From: Janthinobacterium sp. LM6 | GTDB lineage: Bacteria > Pseudomonadota > Gammaproteobacteria > Burkholderiales > Burkholderiaceae_D | Direction: 5' to 3' | Length of the DNA: 64,000 nt | Assembly (NCBI RefSeq): GCF_002002885.1 | Contig: NZ_CP019510.1 | Location: 1,426,001 to 1,490,000, forward strand | In this document: positions 55,101 to 63,211 of the stretch, piece by piece | Numbering within the stretch: the first letter of the stretch is position 1 | Layout: every line of letters begins with the position of its first letter | The notes under the pieces: model-generated | The model's database searches: none | Told to the model about the DNA's origin: nothing | The model's input: the letters and a program-made list of their open reading frames with translations, nothing else | Program-made: the position numbers and the translations under genes

Positions 55101-56331
55101 CAGCTGGATCGCCGCCGGCAGCGAGATCGCCGGTAGCGGCTCGGCGCCCGCCGACAGCGGCGCCGCCGACGATGCGCCCGATATCGCGCAATACGTGGTG
55201 CCGGACATGATGGCCGCCCGCGCCAGCGAACTGATGCTGGGCGAGCGCAAGCTGGAAAACGTGGTGGTCGGCGCCACGCACCAGAAGGATGTGTGGCAAG
55301 CCAATATTGATGCGAAACAAGTGTCCGGCTATGTGACGTGGCTGGAAACGCCGTCCGGCCTGGGCAAGATGACGGCGCGCCTGTCGTCGCTGATCATTCC
55401 GGAGTCGGCCGCCAACGACGTGAAAAATTTGCTGGAAGGAAAGAGCGGCGCCCAGTCGATCCCTTCGCTCGATATCGTCGCCGAGCAATTCGAGCTGTTC
55501 AACAAGAAGATCGGCCGGTTGGAGTTGCAAGCCTATAACACCATGGCGGCGGGCGGGCGTGAGTGGCGCGTGGGCAAGCTGCAACTGTCGAATCCCGATG
55601 GCGCCCTGAGCGGCAATGGCAAATGGGTCATCAAGGATGGGCAAAGCACGACCAGCCTGCGTTTCGGCCTCGATATCGTCGATGCGGGCAAGCTGCTCGA
55701 CCGCTTCGGCTTTGCCGACACGGTGCGCCGCGGCAAGGGCCGCCTGAGCGGCGACATCGCCTGGAACGGCTTGCCGTATTCGCTCGACATTCCTACCCTG
55801 TCGGGGCAGATCGAGATGAACGTGGAATCGGGCCAGTTCCTCAAGCAGGATCCGGGCGCGGCCAAGCTGTTGGGCGTGCTCAGCCTGCAAGCCTTGCCCC
55901 GCTTGCTGAAACTCGATTTCCACGACGTGTTTTCCGAAGGCCTGGCCTTCGACGGCATCACGGCCAACGCCAGCATCAAGCGCGGCGTGGTGAGCACCGA
56001 TAACCTCAAGATGCATGGCGTGGCGGCAACTGTGCTGATGGATGGCACGGCCGATATCGCCAATGAAACGACGAATTTGCACGTAGTGGTGATCCCGGAA
56101 TTCAACCTGGGCACGGGGCCGCTCGTGTACGCGCTGGCCGTCAACCCCGTCATCGGCCTGGGCAGTTTCCTGGCGCAATTGTTCCTGCGCGCGCCCGTGA
56201 TGAAGGCGCTCACTTACCATATGCAGATCGCCGGGCCGTGGAAAGCGCCCGTCGTGACCAAGCTCGATGGTGGTAAATTGGACCCTGTCGCCGTGCCTGC
56301 CGCTGCAGCGGTGGAGGCCGTGGCGAAATAG
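52147..56331 (+). CDS. YhdP-family AsmA-like envelope protein
   Basis: About 1394 residues; the exact start is uncertain (ATG 52075, ATG 52147 or GTG 52171), since none has a clear ribosome-binding site. One N-terminal membrane anchor (GFTIKLVLLAYFAFAVLFLFLRYAI) precedes a very long periplasmic region of repeated beta strands, the DUF3971/AsmA-C architecture. The protein ends with NPVIGLGSFLAQLFLRAPVMKALTYHMQIAGPWKAPVVTKL, a typical YhdP end. Related proteins form hydrophobic-groove bridges that move phospholipids to the outer membrane. The next gene follows after 30 bp. Confidence 0.9.
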   Translation: MQKPPEASVTEHVPLALRWQRLRAAYRMANLATHHVLGFTIKLVLLAYFAFAVLFLFLRYAILPNIDYYKGDIERAASRALGNPVSIARIYASWHGVRPNLFLGDVTLRDQAGRQALSLPSISATVSWWSVLGSVRFTTLEITRPDLAVRRSMDGKLYVAGVLIDSTQSSDGKGADWLLSQHDIIIRDGKVRWTDEARGTPELALTQVNLLLRNRWRSHRLGLQATPPASLAAPIDVRAHFTHPPFSTRISDVSMWKGELYADLKNADLAAWRRYLDYPFELSQGKGALRAWLSLDHARLAGFTADVGLTDVQARLGEHIAPLDLLSVSGRISAKEELSAQVPDGKPTFGANGHQVELTNFAVETRDGLSLPPTTLSERFIAATQRKPARTEITAKSLDLQTLAALADKLPLGEQQRQRLDALAPRGRLQDFSAQWEGEMATPASYRLRGKLIDLGLNAQPARLAVAKTATSPAQAAAPAIPGFDRLSGSIDANDKGGSINIDAQDLVLQFPSYLSEPAMPFEQFAMQARWTFEAENMLQVELDKLDFNQQGLRVALQGTHRMPLDGKNLGQVDLTGTIDNFQINTIGRYLPLQTPEHLRHWLTGALEGGVARDVSLRLRGELEHFPFKGDTPAQRNRGDFRVAGKLENGTLNYAPGEFAESGPLAGKAPLWPQADKIKGSFIFERARMEIRGDTATTGGVALTNVKAVIPDLTVFDTLLDIEGNAAGPMQEFLKYVTASPVLGWIEHFTDETTATGNAKLALKLHLPIERMLESTVQGSLQLAGNDVVLFHDMPPVLGTQGKIEFNEKGVNLNGLNGSLLGGPLAISGGTQADSSIQVKIAGNMTIDGLRKTYPAPVLQRLAKHLNGGARYSGLITARDHQVVVNVESPLTGLGLDFPAPLKKPAGDSLPVKFTLTGNAANGAGLRTDDIRIALGSGIAARYQRQKQGKDAWRLVRGGIGVNVPAPEPDSGMMFNVNMKTLDVDSWIAAGSEIAGSGSAPADSGAADDAPDIAQYVVPDMMAARASELMLGERKLENVVVGATHQKDVWQANIDAKQVSGYVTWLETPSGLGKMTARLSSLIIPESAANDVKNLLEGKSGAQSIPSLDIVAEQFELFNKKIGRLELQAYNTMAAGGREWRVGKLQLSNPDGALSGNGKWVIKDGQSTTSLRFGLDIVDAGKLLDRFGFADTVRRGKGRLSGDIAWNGLPYSLDIPTLSGQIEMNVESGQFLKQDPGAAKLLGVLSLQALPRLLKLDFHDVFSEGLAFDGITANASIKRGVVSTDNLKMHGVAATVLMDGTADIANETTNLHVVVIPEFNLGTGPLVYALAVNPVIGLGSFLAQLFLRAPVMKALTYHMQIAGPWKAPVVTKLDGGKLDPVAVPAAAAVEAVAK

Positions 56332-56361
56332 GCGCGGCGTTCGAATGGAGAAGAGGTGGCA

Positions 56362-57162
56362 ATGATGCATACAGTCGCAGCAGTACAAATGATTTCCTCG
56401 CCTTCCGTGGAAGACAACCTGGCCACGGCGCGCCGCCTGGTGGCGCAGGCCGCCGCCGGAGGCGCGCAACTGGTGGTGCTGCCCGAGTACTGGGCCATCA
56501 TGGGCAAGCAGGAAACGGACAAGCTGGCCCATGCGGAACAGCCCGGCAGCGGACCGATCCAGGATGGCATGGCGCAGATGGCGCGCCAGCATGGCATCTG
56601 GCTGATCGGCGGCACCTTGCCCCTGATTTCCGGAGAGGAAGGCAAGGTACTCAATACCACGCTGGTGTACGACCCGCAAGGCGAACCGGCCGGCCGCTAC
56701 GACAAGATCCACCTGTTCGGTTTTACGCGCGGCGCCGAGTCGTACAACGAATCGCGCACCATCGTGCCCGGTGCGCAGGTGCGCTCCATCGAGACGCCGT
56801 TCGGCCGGGTCGGCCTGTCCATCTGCTATGACCTGCGCTTTCCCGAACTGTACCGCGCCATGGGCGATTGCGCGTTGATCGTCGTGCCGGCCGCGTTTAC
56901 CCATACGACGGGCAGCGCCCACTGGGAAGTGCTGCTGCGCGCGCGCGCCATCGAAAACCAGTGCTATGTGCTGGCCTCGGCGCAGGGCGGCTTGCATCCG
57001 AACGGCCGCCGCACCTGGGGCCACAGCATGCTGATCGACCCGTGGGGCGAAGTGAAAGCCGTGTTGCCCGAAGGCGAGGGCGTGGTCAGCGGCGAGATCG
57101 ACCTGCTGTTTTTGGCCGGCGTGCGCGAGTCGCTGCCAGCGCTCGCCCACCGCACCATGTAA
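56362..57162 (+). CDS. Nitrilase-superfamily amidase (deaminated glutathione amidase-like)
   Basis: 267 residues starting at ATG 56362, five bases after GGAGAAGAGG; GTG 56356 and ATG 56365 are alternatives. The catalytic set is visible: Glu in VVLPEYWA, Lys in [10 protein letters not shown] and Cys in [17 protein letters not shown]. The RFPELYR motif and the length fit Nit1-type omega-amidases that repair deaminated glutathione. Other carbon-nitrogen hydrolase activities cannot be excluded. It lies between yhdP and tldD with short gaps (30 and 21 bp), a block common in betaproteobacteria. Confidence 0.9.
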   Translation: MMHTVAAVQMISSPSVEDNLATARRLVAQAAAGGAQLVVLPEYWAIMGKQETDKLAHAEQPGSGPIQDGMAQMARQHGIWLIGGTLPLISGEEGKVLNTTLVYDPQGEPAGRYDKIHLFGFTRGAESYNESRTIVPGAQVRSIETPFGRVGLSICYDLRFPELYRAMGDCALIVVPAAFTHTTGSAHWEVLLRARAIENQCYVLASAQGGLHPNGRRTWGHSMLIDPWGEVKAVLPEGEGVVSGEIDLLFLAGVRESLPALAHRTM

Positions 57163-57183
57163 ATTGAATCTTGAGAAAAAGCC

Positions 57184-58644
57184 ATGAATCCATTTGAACC
57201 CAATCTCTCCAGCCTGGCCGTGGCGCGCGATATCCTGTTGACGCCGTTCGGCCTGGACGAAGACAAGCTGTTGAAAGCCCTGGGCACGATGTTTACGCAC
57301 AAGGTCGACTATGCCGACCTGTATTTCCAGTCGACCAAGAGCGAAGGCTGGAGCCTGGAAGAGGGCATCGTCAAGACGGGCAGTTTTTCCATCGACCAGG
57401 GCGTGGGCGTGCGCGCCGTGTCCGGCGACAAGACGGCGTTTGCGTATTCCGACGATATTTCCGAGCGGGCCTTGCTGGAAGCGGCGGCGGCCACGCGCAC
57501 CATCGCGCGCGCCGGTAGCGGCAGAGTCAAGATCGCGGGCCGGATGCTTGCGCAGGGCGGGCGTTCGCTGTACCTGCCCAACGATCCGCTCGCTTCGCTC
57601 GATGCCACGGCCAAGGTGCAGCTGCTCGAACGCGTGGAAAAGATGGCGCGGGCGAAAGATCCCAGGGTGGTGCAAGTGATGGCGGGCCTGGCCGGCGAAT
57701 ATGACGTGGTGCTGGTGCTGCGCAGCGACGGCGTGCTGGCGGCAGACATCCGCCCGCTGGTGCGCGTCTCGCTGACGGTGATCGCGGAACAGAATGGCCG
57801 CCGCGAAACGGGCTCGGCCGGCGGCGGCGGGCGTTTCAGCTATGACTATTTCAGCGATGCCGTGTTGGAACAATACGCAACGGACGCCGTCAATTCGGCC
57901 CTGGTGAACCTGGAAGCGCGCCCGGCGCCCGCCGGCCCCATGACCATCGTGCTGGGACCGGGCTGGCCCGGCATCCTGCTGCACGAGGCGATCGGCCACG
58001 GCCTGGAAGGCGATTTCAACCGCAAGGGCTCGTCCGCGTTTTCCGGGTGCATCGGCGAGCGCGTGGCCGCCAAGGGCGTCACCGTGGTCGATGACGGCAC
58101 CCTGGCAGGCCGCCGCGGCTCCCTGAATATCGATGACGAGGGCAACCCGACGCAGTGCACGACCCTGATCGAAGACGGCATCCTGAAGGGTTACATCCAG
58201 GACACGATGAATGCGCGCCTGATGAAGATGCCCGTGACGGGCAATGCGCGCCGCGAATCGTTCGCCCACCTGCCCATGCCGCGCATGACGAATACATATA
58301 TGCTGGGCGGCGACAAGGACCCGGGCGAAATCCTCGCCTCCGTCAAAAACGGCTTGTATGCCGTCAACTTCGGCGGCGGCCAGGTCGATATCACGAACGG
58401 CAAGTTCGTCTTTTCGGCCAGCGAAGCGTACATGATCGAAAATGGCAAGCTCAGCTACCCGGTGAAGGGGGCGACCCTGATCGGCAACGGCCCGGACGTG
58501 CTCAACCGCGTCTCCATGATCGGCAACGACATGCGCCTTGATTCCGGCGTGGGCGTGTGCGGCAAGGAAGGGCAAAGCGTGCCCGTGGGCGTGGGACAGC
58601 CGACCCTGCGCCTCGATGGCATCACGGTCGGCGGCACGGCCTAG
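57184..58644 (+). CDS. tldD: Metalloprotease TldD
   Basis: 486 residues. The metal site [11 protein letters not shown] (HEXXXH, His267-His272) and [16 protein letters not shown] match E. coli TldD, as do the C-terminal [32 protein letters not shown] and [17 protein letters not shown]. With TldE/PmbA it cleaves small peptides, such as microcin precursors and CcdA, in the cytosol. The TldE partner is not in the window. It is last in the yhdP - nitrilase - tldD run. Confidence 0.96.
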   Translation: MNPFEPNLSSLAVARDILLTPFGLDEDKLLKALGTMFTHKVDYADLYFQSTKSEGWSLEEGIVKTGSFSIDQGVGVRAVSGDKTAFAYSDDISERALLEAAAATRTIARAGSGRVKIAGRMLAQGGRSLYLPNDPLASLDATAKVQLLERVEKMARAKDPRVVQVMAGLAGEYDVVLVLRSDGVLAADIRPLVRVSLTVIAEQNGRRETGSAGGGGRFSYDYFSDAVLEQYATDAVNSALVNLEARPAPAGPMTIVLGPGWPGILLHEAIGHGLEGDFNRKGSSAFSGCIGERVAAKGVTVVDDGTLAGRRGSLNIDDEGNPTQCTTLIEDGILKGYIQDTMNARLMKMPVTGNARRESFAHLPMPRMTNTYMLGGDKDPGEILASVKNGLYAVNFGGGQVDITNGKFVFSASEAYMIENGKLSYPVKGATLIGNGPDVLNRVSMIGNDMRLDSGVGVCGKEGQSVPVGVGQPTLRLDGITVGGTA

Positions 58645-58653
58645 GTGCTTGAA

Positions 58654-58690
58654 CGGGCGTTGCAGGCACCGGCGGTTCCTGCAACGCCCG
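58654..58690. repeat. Strong hairpin between tldD and a convergent TonB receptor gene
   Basis: Perfect 13-bp arms CGGGCGTTGCAGG (58654-58666) and CCTGCAACGCCCG (58678-58690). There is no T run on either side, so it may be an mRNA-end stabiliser or a factor-dependent terminator. Confidence 0.65.
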
Positions 58691-58714
58691 ACACGCCCGG
58701 CACGTTGATGCAGA

Positions 58715-61561
58715 TCAAAACTTGTACTTCACCCCCGCACTGATGAAGCGTCCCGCCGCGCCCGCGTAGTCGAGCGGGTTGTAGCCCGTGGCGCCATACG
58801 TGAGCGGATCGAGCGGGGCGATCTTGTCGAACAGGTTTTGTATTGTGGCAAACACTTCCAGCTTGGGCGTGGCCAGCCAGCGGGCCGTCAGGTCCACCGT
58901 AGTGAACGAGGCGATGCGGCAGCCGCGCGGCGCGTCCGTGCCGTCGGCGAAGTGCGTGGCGCAGCCGTCCGGGTCATTCTTGAACAGCACATTGTCGAGC
59001 GGCGCGCGGTAGTTGACGTTGGCCGTGACGCGCCAGTTCTGGCGTTCCCAGGTGGCGCCCAGGTTGATGCGGTCGTCCGGCGTGCCCATGCAGTTGGACA
59101 CGTCGCAATTGCCATGCGTGCCGGCAAAATCGCGCTGCGTGCCGTCCTGTTCCGTGCGCAGCCATTTATACAGATGCGTCCACTTCAAGTCGAAAGTCAG
59201 GTTGCCATAGTCGCTGCCCAGGCTGAAGCGCTGGCGCGCGTCGATATCGATGCCGCGCACCGTCGTTTGCGCCGAATTCACATAATTGGCCAGCACGGCC
59301 GTGATGGCGCCCGGATCGCCGGCGATGCCGGTGGCCGTCGACGGGTCGCGCGCCACATGGCCTTCGGCGATGGCCGTGTCCGTTTGCTCCTGGTTGATTT
59401 CATTCTTGCGGCGGATTTGCCACAGATCGACGGAAATGCTGGTGCGCGGCAGCGGGTCCCACACGGCGCCCACGGAATAGCTGCGCGAACGTTCGGGCGA
59501 CAGCTTGGGATTGGGCGAGGTGATGACGGCGATGGAGGCCGGATCGCAGGCCGCTTCCACGCCCAGTGCGCAGCGCAGCGGATCGCTGGCGGTGGAGAAT
59601 GCGGCCAGGCCGCCGACGCCGTTTTCCGCCGCGCTGGGGGCGCGGAAGCCCTTGGCGAAGGTGCCGCGCAGGGCCAGTTCGCGCACGGGCGTCCATTTCA
59701 CGCCCACTTTCGGCGTATAGGAGTTGCCCACGTCGGTGAAATGGTCGGCGCGCAGGGCGCCCGACAGTTCCACGCTCTTCAGCACGGGCGCCAGCATCTC
59801 GGCATAGATGGCCGAGGCGTTGCGGCTGCCCTTGTAGGCGGAATAGCCGAGACCAATGATATTGCCCCGTTCCGTGCCCGTGGTGGGCTTGAGTTCCGTC
59901 GATTCGTGGCGGAATTCTGCGCCCACGGCCACGCCCAGGCCGCCGCCGTCGAGCTTGGCCACCTCGCGGCTGGCCTTGAAGTCGATCTGCGCGATATGCG
60001 TCTTGGCATCGTTCGCGATGCGCGGCGACAGGGCCGCGTACAGCTCGCGCGAATTGAGGCCCGCGTTTTCCGCGATGCGCCACAGGCTGCCGGCCGGCAG
60101 GGCCGCATATGCGGGGTTCAGGCTGGCCCGCTCCACATTGGTGGCGCTCGGGTTGAGCAGGGCGAAGGCGACGTCGCGCTGCAGGTAGCCGTCCAGGTCG
60201 TTCGACACCTTGTTCTGCGAGTACAGCAAGGCGCTGTCGATATCCCAGCCCGCCACGCTGCCCTTGATGCCGGCGACAAAGCGCATGAAGGTGGATTTGA
60301 CTTCCGACAGGCGCGGCCCCACGTCGGCCGCCAGGTAGCGCAGCCGCGCCGCCGTGCCGAAATACGGATTGTCAGGATGGGCGGCGCCCAGCGACACGCC
60401 CGCATTGCTGACGGGGCCGCCCGGATAGCCGACCGAGCCGCTGACCGTCGAGGGCGTGGTGGCCGAGTGCGATTCGCTGTGATACAGATTCAGCTCGGCA
60501 TACGTCTGCAGCTCCGGCGTCAGTTGCCAGGCGCCGCGGCCGAAGAAATTGATGTTCTTTTGCTTGGGCTGGATCTGCCCGTATTGCTGCGCGGCATCGG
60601 TCAGGCAGCCGCCGCCCGGATCGCCCTGCGGGTGAGTCGTGAAGTTGCCGCAGGCGGCGCCGGGGAAGGTGCGCGTAAAGCCCGCGCCGGCGAGGTTGCC
60701 GCGGTTGTAGTAGTCGAGCGTGTCGGGATTGCGCACATTGCCGTTGACGGCGCTGCCGGCCGCATTGTTGGTGGTGATGGCGCCCGCGCCGCTGAGGGTT
60801 TCCTGCGCGCTGAAACCCAGGTCGCGCAAGTCGCTGCGGCCGACGGCGCCCCGACCGGCCCGGTCGCGGTTCCAGATGGCGGCCTTTTCGCTGTACTCGA
60901 GGTTCAGCAGCACGTTGTAGCGGTCCGTGTCGATGTCGCCGAAGCCGTGCGTGATGGCGGCGCGCGCGTCGCGCCCGTCCCACTCTTTCGTCTTGCCGTA
61001 ATTGCCCTTGATGGCCGTGCCCTGGTAGTCGCGCCGCAGGATCACGTTGACGACGCCGGCGATGGCGTCCGAACCATAGATGGCCGAGGCGCCATCCTTG
61101 AGGATTTCCACCCGCTCCACGGCTTCCAGGGGAATGATGTTCAGGTCGGCAAACACTTTCTGCCCGTCGTCGGCCAGGCCATACGGCGCGACGCGGCGGC
61201 CGTTCAGCAGCACCAGGGTCGAGGCCGTGCCCAGGCCCCGCAGCGACACGCCGGAGGCGCCGGCGGCAAAGCCGTTGCCGAAGGTGGTGGGGACGGAACC
61301 CTGGTTGTCGACGGCCAGGGTCTGCAGCAGTTCGGCCACGCTGGACTTGCCCGATTTTTCAATGTCGGCCGCGTTCAGGGTTTGCACGGCCGACGCCGTT
61401 TCCGCCTGCGCGCGGCGGATGTTCGAGCCGGTGATTTCCACGCGCGCAATCGGCGCGGCGTCCTGCGCCAGGACGGGTAGGCTCAGCAGTGCACTGGCCA
61501 GTGCCAGGCCCAGTCTGGGGGGTGAAAAGGCAGCGGAATGCAAGGATGGTGTAGGGATCAT
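58715..61561 (-). CDS. TonB-dependent outer-membrane receptor
   Basis: 948 residues from the ATG complementary to 61559-61561, with CGGAGA upstream; an in-frame start 12 codons earlier is less likely. The signal peptide ends near LPVLAQDA. A TonB-box-like IARVEITGSNIRR is followed by plug motifs TLVLLNGRRVAPYG and VEILKDGASAIYGSDAIAGVVNVILRRD, then the barrel with KGFRAPSAAENG and KLSPERSRSYSVG. The C-terminus is SAGVKYKF. Cys pairs occur in loops (RCALGVEAACDP, NCDVSNCMG). The gene sits between tldD and aroG. The 270 bp upstream of its ATG (61562-61831) show no other feature that I can support. The ligand is unknown. Confidence 0.94.
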   Translation of the reverse strand: MIPTPSLHSAAFSPPRLGLALASALLSLPVLAQDAAPIARVEITGSNIRRAQAETASAVQTLNAADIEKSGKSSVAELLQTLAVDNQGSVPTTFGNGFAAGASGVSLRGLGTASTLVLLNGRRVAPYGLADDGQKVFADLNIIPLEAVERVEILKDGASAIYGSDAIAGVVNVILRRDYQGTAIKGNYGKTKEWDGRDARAAITHGFGDIDTDRYNVLLNLEYSEKAAIWNRDRAGRGAVGRSDLRDLGFSAQETLSGAGAITTNNAAGSAVNGNVRNPDTLDYYNRGNLAGAGFTRTFPGAACGNFTTHPQGDPGGGCLTDAAQQYGQIQPKQKNINFFGRGAWQLTPELQTYAELNLYHSESHSATTPSTVSGSVGYPGGPVSNAGVSLGAAHPDNPYFGTAARLRYLAADVGPRLSEVKSTFMRFVAGIKGSVAGWDIDSALLYSQNKVSNDLDGYLQRDVAFALLNPSATNVERASLNPAYAALPAGSLWRIAENAGLNSRELYAALSPRIANDAKTHIAQIDFKASREVAKLDGGGLGVAVGAEFRHESTELKPTTGTERGNIIGLGYSAYKGSRNASAIYAEMLAPVLKSVELSGALRADHFTDVGNSYTPKVGVKWTPVRELALRGTFAKGFRAPSAAENGVGGLAAFSTASDPLRCALGVEAACDPASIAVITSPNPKLSPERSRSYSVGAVWDPLPRTSISVDLWQIRRKNEINQEQTDTAIAEGHVARDPSTATGIAGDPGAITAVLANYVNSAQTTVRGIDIDARQRFSLGSDYGNLTFDLKWTHLYKWLRTEQDGTQRDFAGTHGNCDVSNCMGTPDDRINLGATWERQNWRVTANVNYRAPLDNVLFKNDPDGCATHFADGTDAPRGCRIASFTTVDLTARWLATPKLEVFATIQNLFDKIAPLDPLTYGATGYNPLDYAGAAGRFISAGVKYKF

Positions 61562-61831
61562 GCGGTTCTCCGGAAAGGTCAGGCAGTCAAGGGTCATCGA
61601 TACGTCCTTGAGTTTTGTCCGTGCGGCGACGCCGGGACTAGACCTGGATCAAGGAGTGCCCCGCTTGTCGTCGATAGAATGGCTGGCGTGGCGTGGTTGC
61701 CACGACGGGCACAGCGGTGGCGCCGGGTGGGCAGAGTCGCAGCGAGATTCACAGCGCGCAACTTTTTATGATTTTTTGCGGGTTATGCAGTGTAAAACGG
61801 CAGCGGCATGCGGCTTTGCCGACAAATATGC

Positions 61832-61861
61832 TTGCCAACCCTTGCAATTTAGGTTTATAGT
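61832..61861 (+). promoter_or_regulatory. Predicted sigma-70 promoter of aroG and its leader
   Basis: TTGCCA at 61832-61837 and TATAGT at 61856-61861 are separated by 18 bp. Transcription would begin near 61868, only about 20 nt before the leader reading frame. Confidence 0.65.
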
Positions 61862-61886
61862 CGTTCATCACTTACGGATGACTCGC

Positions 61887-61955
61887 ATGTTCGCTCGCCA
61901 CTTTTTTACCGCTTATTTTTACTTTAGCAATTCCAACCCAAAGGCGGTGGAGTAG
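61887..61955 (+). CDS. Phe/Tyr-rich leader peptide of aroG (attenuator)
   Basis: A 22-codon frame whose first 13 residues hold five Phe and two Tyr (F2, then FFTAYFYF at residues 6-13). It starts at ATG 61887, eight bases after GGATG; ATG 61878 in the same frame is possible. The stop TAG is at 61953-61955. It resembles enterobacterial pheA leader peptides in composition and placement, not in sequence. Slow translation of the Phe/Tyr codons, when charged tRNAs are scarce, would expose RNA pairing segments and prevent termination at 61999-62026. The product itself probably has no function. Confidence 0.75.
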   Translation: MFARHFFTAYFYFSNSNPKAVE

Positions 61956-62026
61956 CGGTCGGTTCACGTAGCAGCAAAACGAGATCCCAGCAAATTCTAA
62001 AAAACCGCCACCGATGGCGGTTTTTT
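61908..62026 (+). promoter_or_regulatory. Transcription attenuator upstream of aroG
   Basis: Segment 1, ACCGCT (61908-61913), lies inside the Phe/Tyr codon run and pairs with AGCGGT (61954-61959) of segment 2. Segment 2 (GGCGGT at 61943-61948 or GCGGT at 61955-61959) can instead pair with ACCGC(C) of segment 3 (62004-62009). Segment 3 also forms the terminator stem AAAACCGCCA/TGGCGGTTTT (62001-62010 with 62015-62024) followed by nine T. These are the three mutually exclusive pairings of an amino acid attenuator. The alternative stems are short (5-6 bp), so folding needs confirmation. Confidence 0.7.
61999..62026 (+). terminator. Attenuator terminator hairpin before aroG
   Basis: A-rich and CCGCCA arm, CCGA loop, and TGGCGG followed by a run of nine T. 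It lies 44 bp before the aroG ATG and downstream of the aroG promoter, so it can only act as a conditional terminator. Confidence 0.85.
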
Positions 62027-62069
62027 TTTACCCAGATGTTTTACCCTTCCTTAAATTTTGGAGAAAATG

Positions 62070-63134
62070 ATGCCCCGCACCGATGATTTGCGCATTCGCG
62101 AAATGAAGGAACTGACCCCGCCGTCCCACCTGATCCGCGAATTTGCCTGCTCGGAGCAAGCCGAACAGACTGCCGCCAGCGCCCGCATTGCCCTGCACCG
62201 TATCCTGCATGGCCAGGACGACCGCCTGATGGTGGTGATCGGGCCTTGCTCCATCCACGACACCAAGGCGGCGATGGAATATGCGCGCCTGCTGGTCAAG
62301 GAGCGCGCGCGTTTCGCGGGCGAACTGGAAATCGTCATGCGCGTCTACTTCGAGAAGCCGCGCACCACGGTGGGCTGGAAGGGCCTGATCAACGATCCGT
62401 ACATGGACAACAGCTTCCGCATCAACGACGGCTTGCGCATGGCGCGTGAACTGTTGCGCGATATCAATGAACTGGGCTTGCCGGCCGGCACGGAGTTCCT
62501 CGACGTCATCAGCCCGCAATACATCGCCGACCTGATCAGCTGGGGCGCCATCGGCGCGCGCACGACGGAGTCGCAGGTGCACCGCGAGCTGGCGTCTGGA
62601 TTGTCCTGTCCGGTCGGCTTCAAGAATGGCACGGACGGCAATGTGAAAATCGCCGTGGAAGCCATCAAGGCCGCCTCGCAGCCGCACCATTTCCTGTCCG
62701 TCACGAAGGGCGGCCACTCTGCCATCGTCTCGACCAACGGCAACGAGGATTGCCACATCATCTTGCGCGGCGGAAAAACCCCGAACTATGACGCGGCCAG
62801 CGTGGACGAGGCGTGCAAGGCCATCGCCGCGCAAGGCCTGGCGGCGCGCCTGATGATCGACGCCTCGCATGCGAACAGCTCGAAAAAACCGGAAAACCAG
62901 ATTCCCGTGTGCGCCGACATCGCCAGCCAGGTGGCCGGCGGCGACAGCCGCATCGTCGGCGTGATGGTGGAATCGCACCTGGTGGCGGGCCGCCAGGATT
63001 TGATCCCGGGCAAGGAATTGATCTATGGCCAGTCCGTCACGGACGGCTGCATCGACTGGAGCGCCAGCGTGGCCGTGCTGGAAAACCTGGCGGCGGCCGT
63101 CAGGCAGCGCCGCCTGCAGGGCGACGCGGAATAA
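62070..63134 (+). CDS. aroG: 3-deoxy-7-phosphoheptulonate synthase (DAHP synthase, class Ia)
   Basis: 354 residues. ATG 62070 lies six bases after GGAG; ATG 62067 and TTG 62058 are less well placed. Class I motifs: VVIGPCSIHD, YFEKPRTTVGWKGLINDP, PAGTEFLDVISPQYI, KNGTDGN, DASHANSSK and GRQDLIPGKELIYGQSVTDGCIDW. It joins phosphoenolpyruvate and erythrose 4-phosphate, the first step of aromatic amino acid synthesis. Class Ia enzymes are inhibited by Phe, Tyr or Trp; which one cannot be read safely here. Its transcription is probably attenuated by the Phe/Tyr leader upstream. A terminator follows. Confidence 0.97.
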   Translation: MPRTDDLRIREMKELTPPSHLIREFACSEQAEQTAASARIALHRILHGQDDRLMVVIGPCSIHDTKAAMEYARLLVKERARFAGELEIVMRVYFEKPRTTVGWKGLINDPYMDNSFRINDGLRMARELLRDINELGLPAGTEFLDVISPQYIADLISWGAIGARTTESQVHRELASGLSCPVGFKNGTDGNVKIAVEAIKAASQPHHFLSVTKGGHSAIVSTNGNEDCHIILRGGKTPNYDAASVDEACKAIAAQGLAARLMIDASHANSSKKPENQIPVCADIASQVAGGDSRIVGVMVESHLVAGRQDLIPGKELIYGQSVTDGCIDWSASVAVLENLAAAVRQRRLQGDAE

Positions 63135-63152
63135 AGCGGCGCGCAGCATGAA

Positions 63153-63187
63153 AAAAAGCCCGGAAAGCTAAGCTTTCCGGGCTTTTT
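63153..63187. terminator. Bidirectional intrinsic terminator
   Basis: AAAAAGCCCGGAAAGCT (63153-63169) is mirrored by its complement at 63171-63187, between the convergent aroG and receptor genes. Confidence 0.88.
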
Positions 63188-63211
63188 CAGTTTTCAGCCG
63201 ATGCAATCAGC

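Noticed and set aside
52759-58575. A 1938-codon open frame on the minus strand
   Set aside because: It is antisense to yhdP, the nitrilase gene and tldD, all with clear family motifs. Its product is His/Arg/Ala-rich low-complexity text typical of shadow frames in G+C-rich DNA.
58838-61480. An 880-codon plus-strand frame
   Set aside because: Antisense to the TonB receptor at 58715-61561; repetitive Arg/Gly/Ala/Val-rich product.
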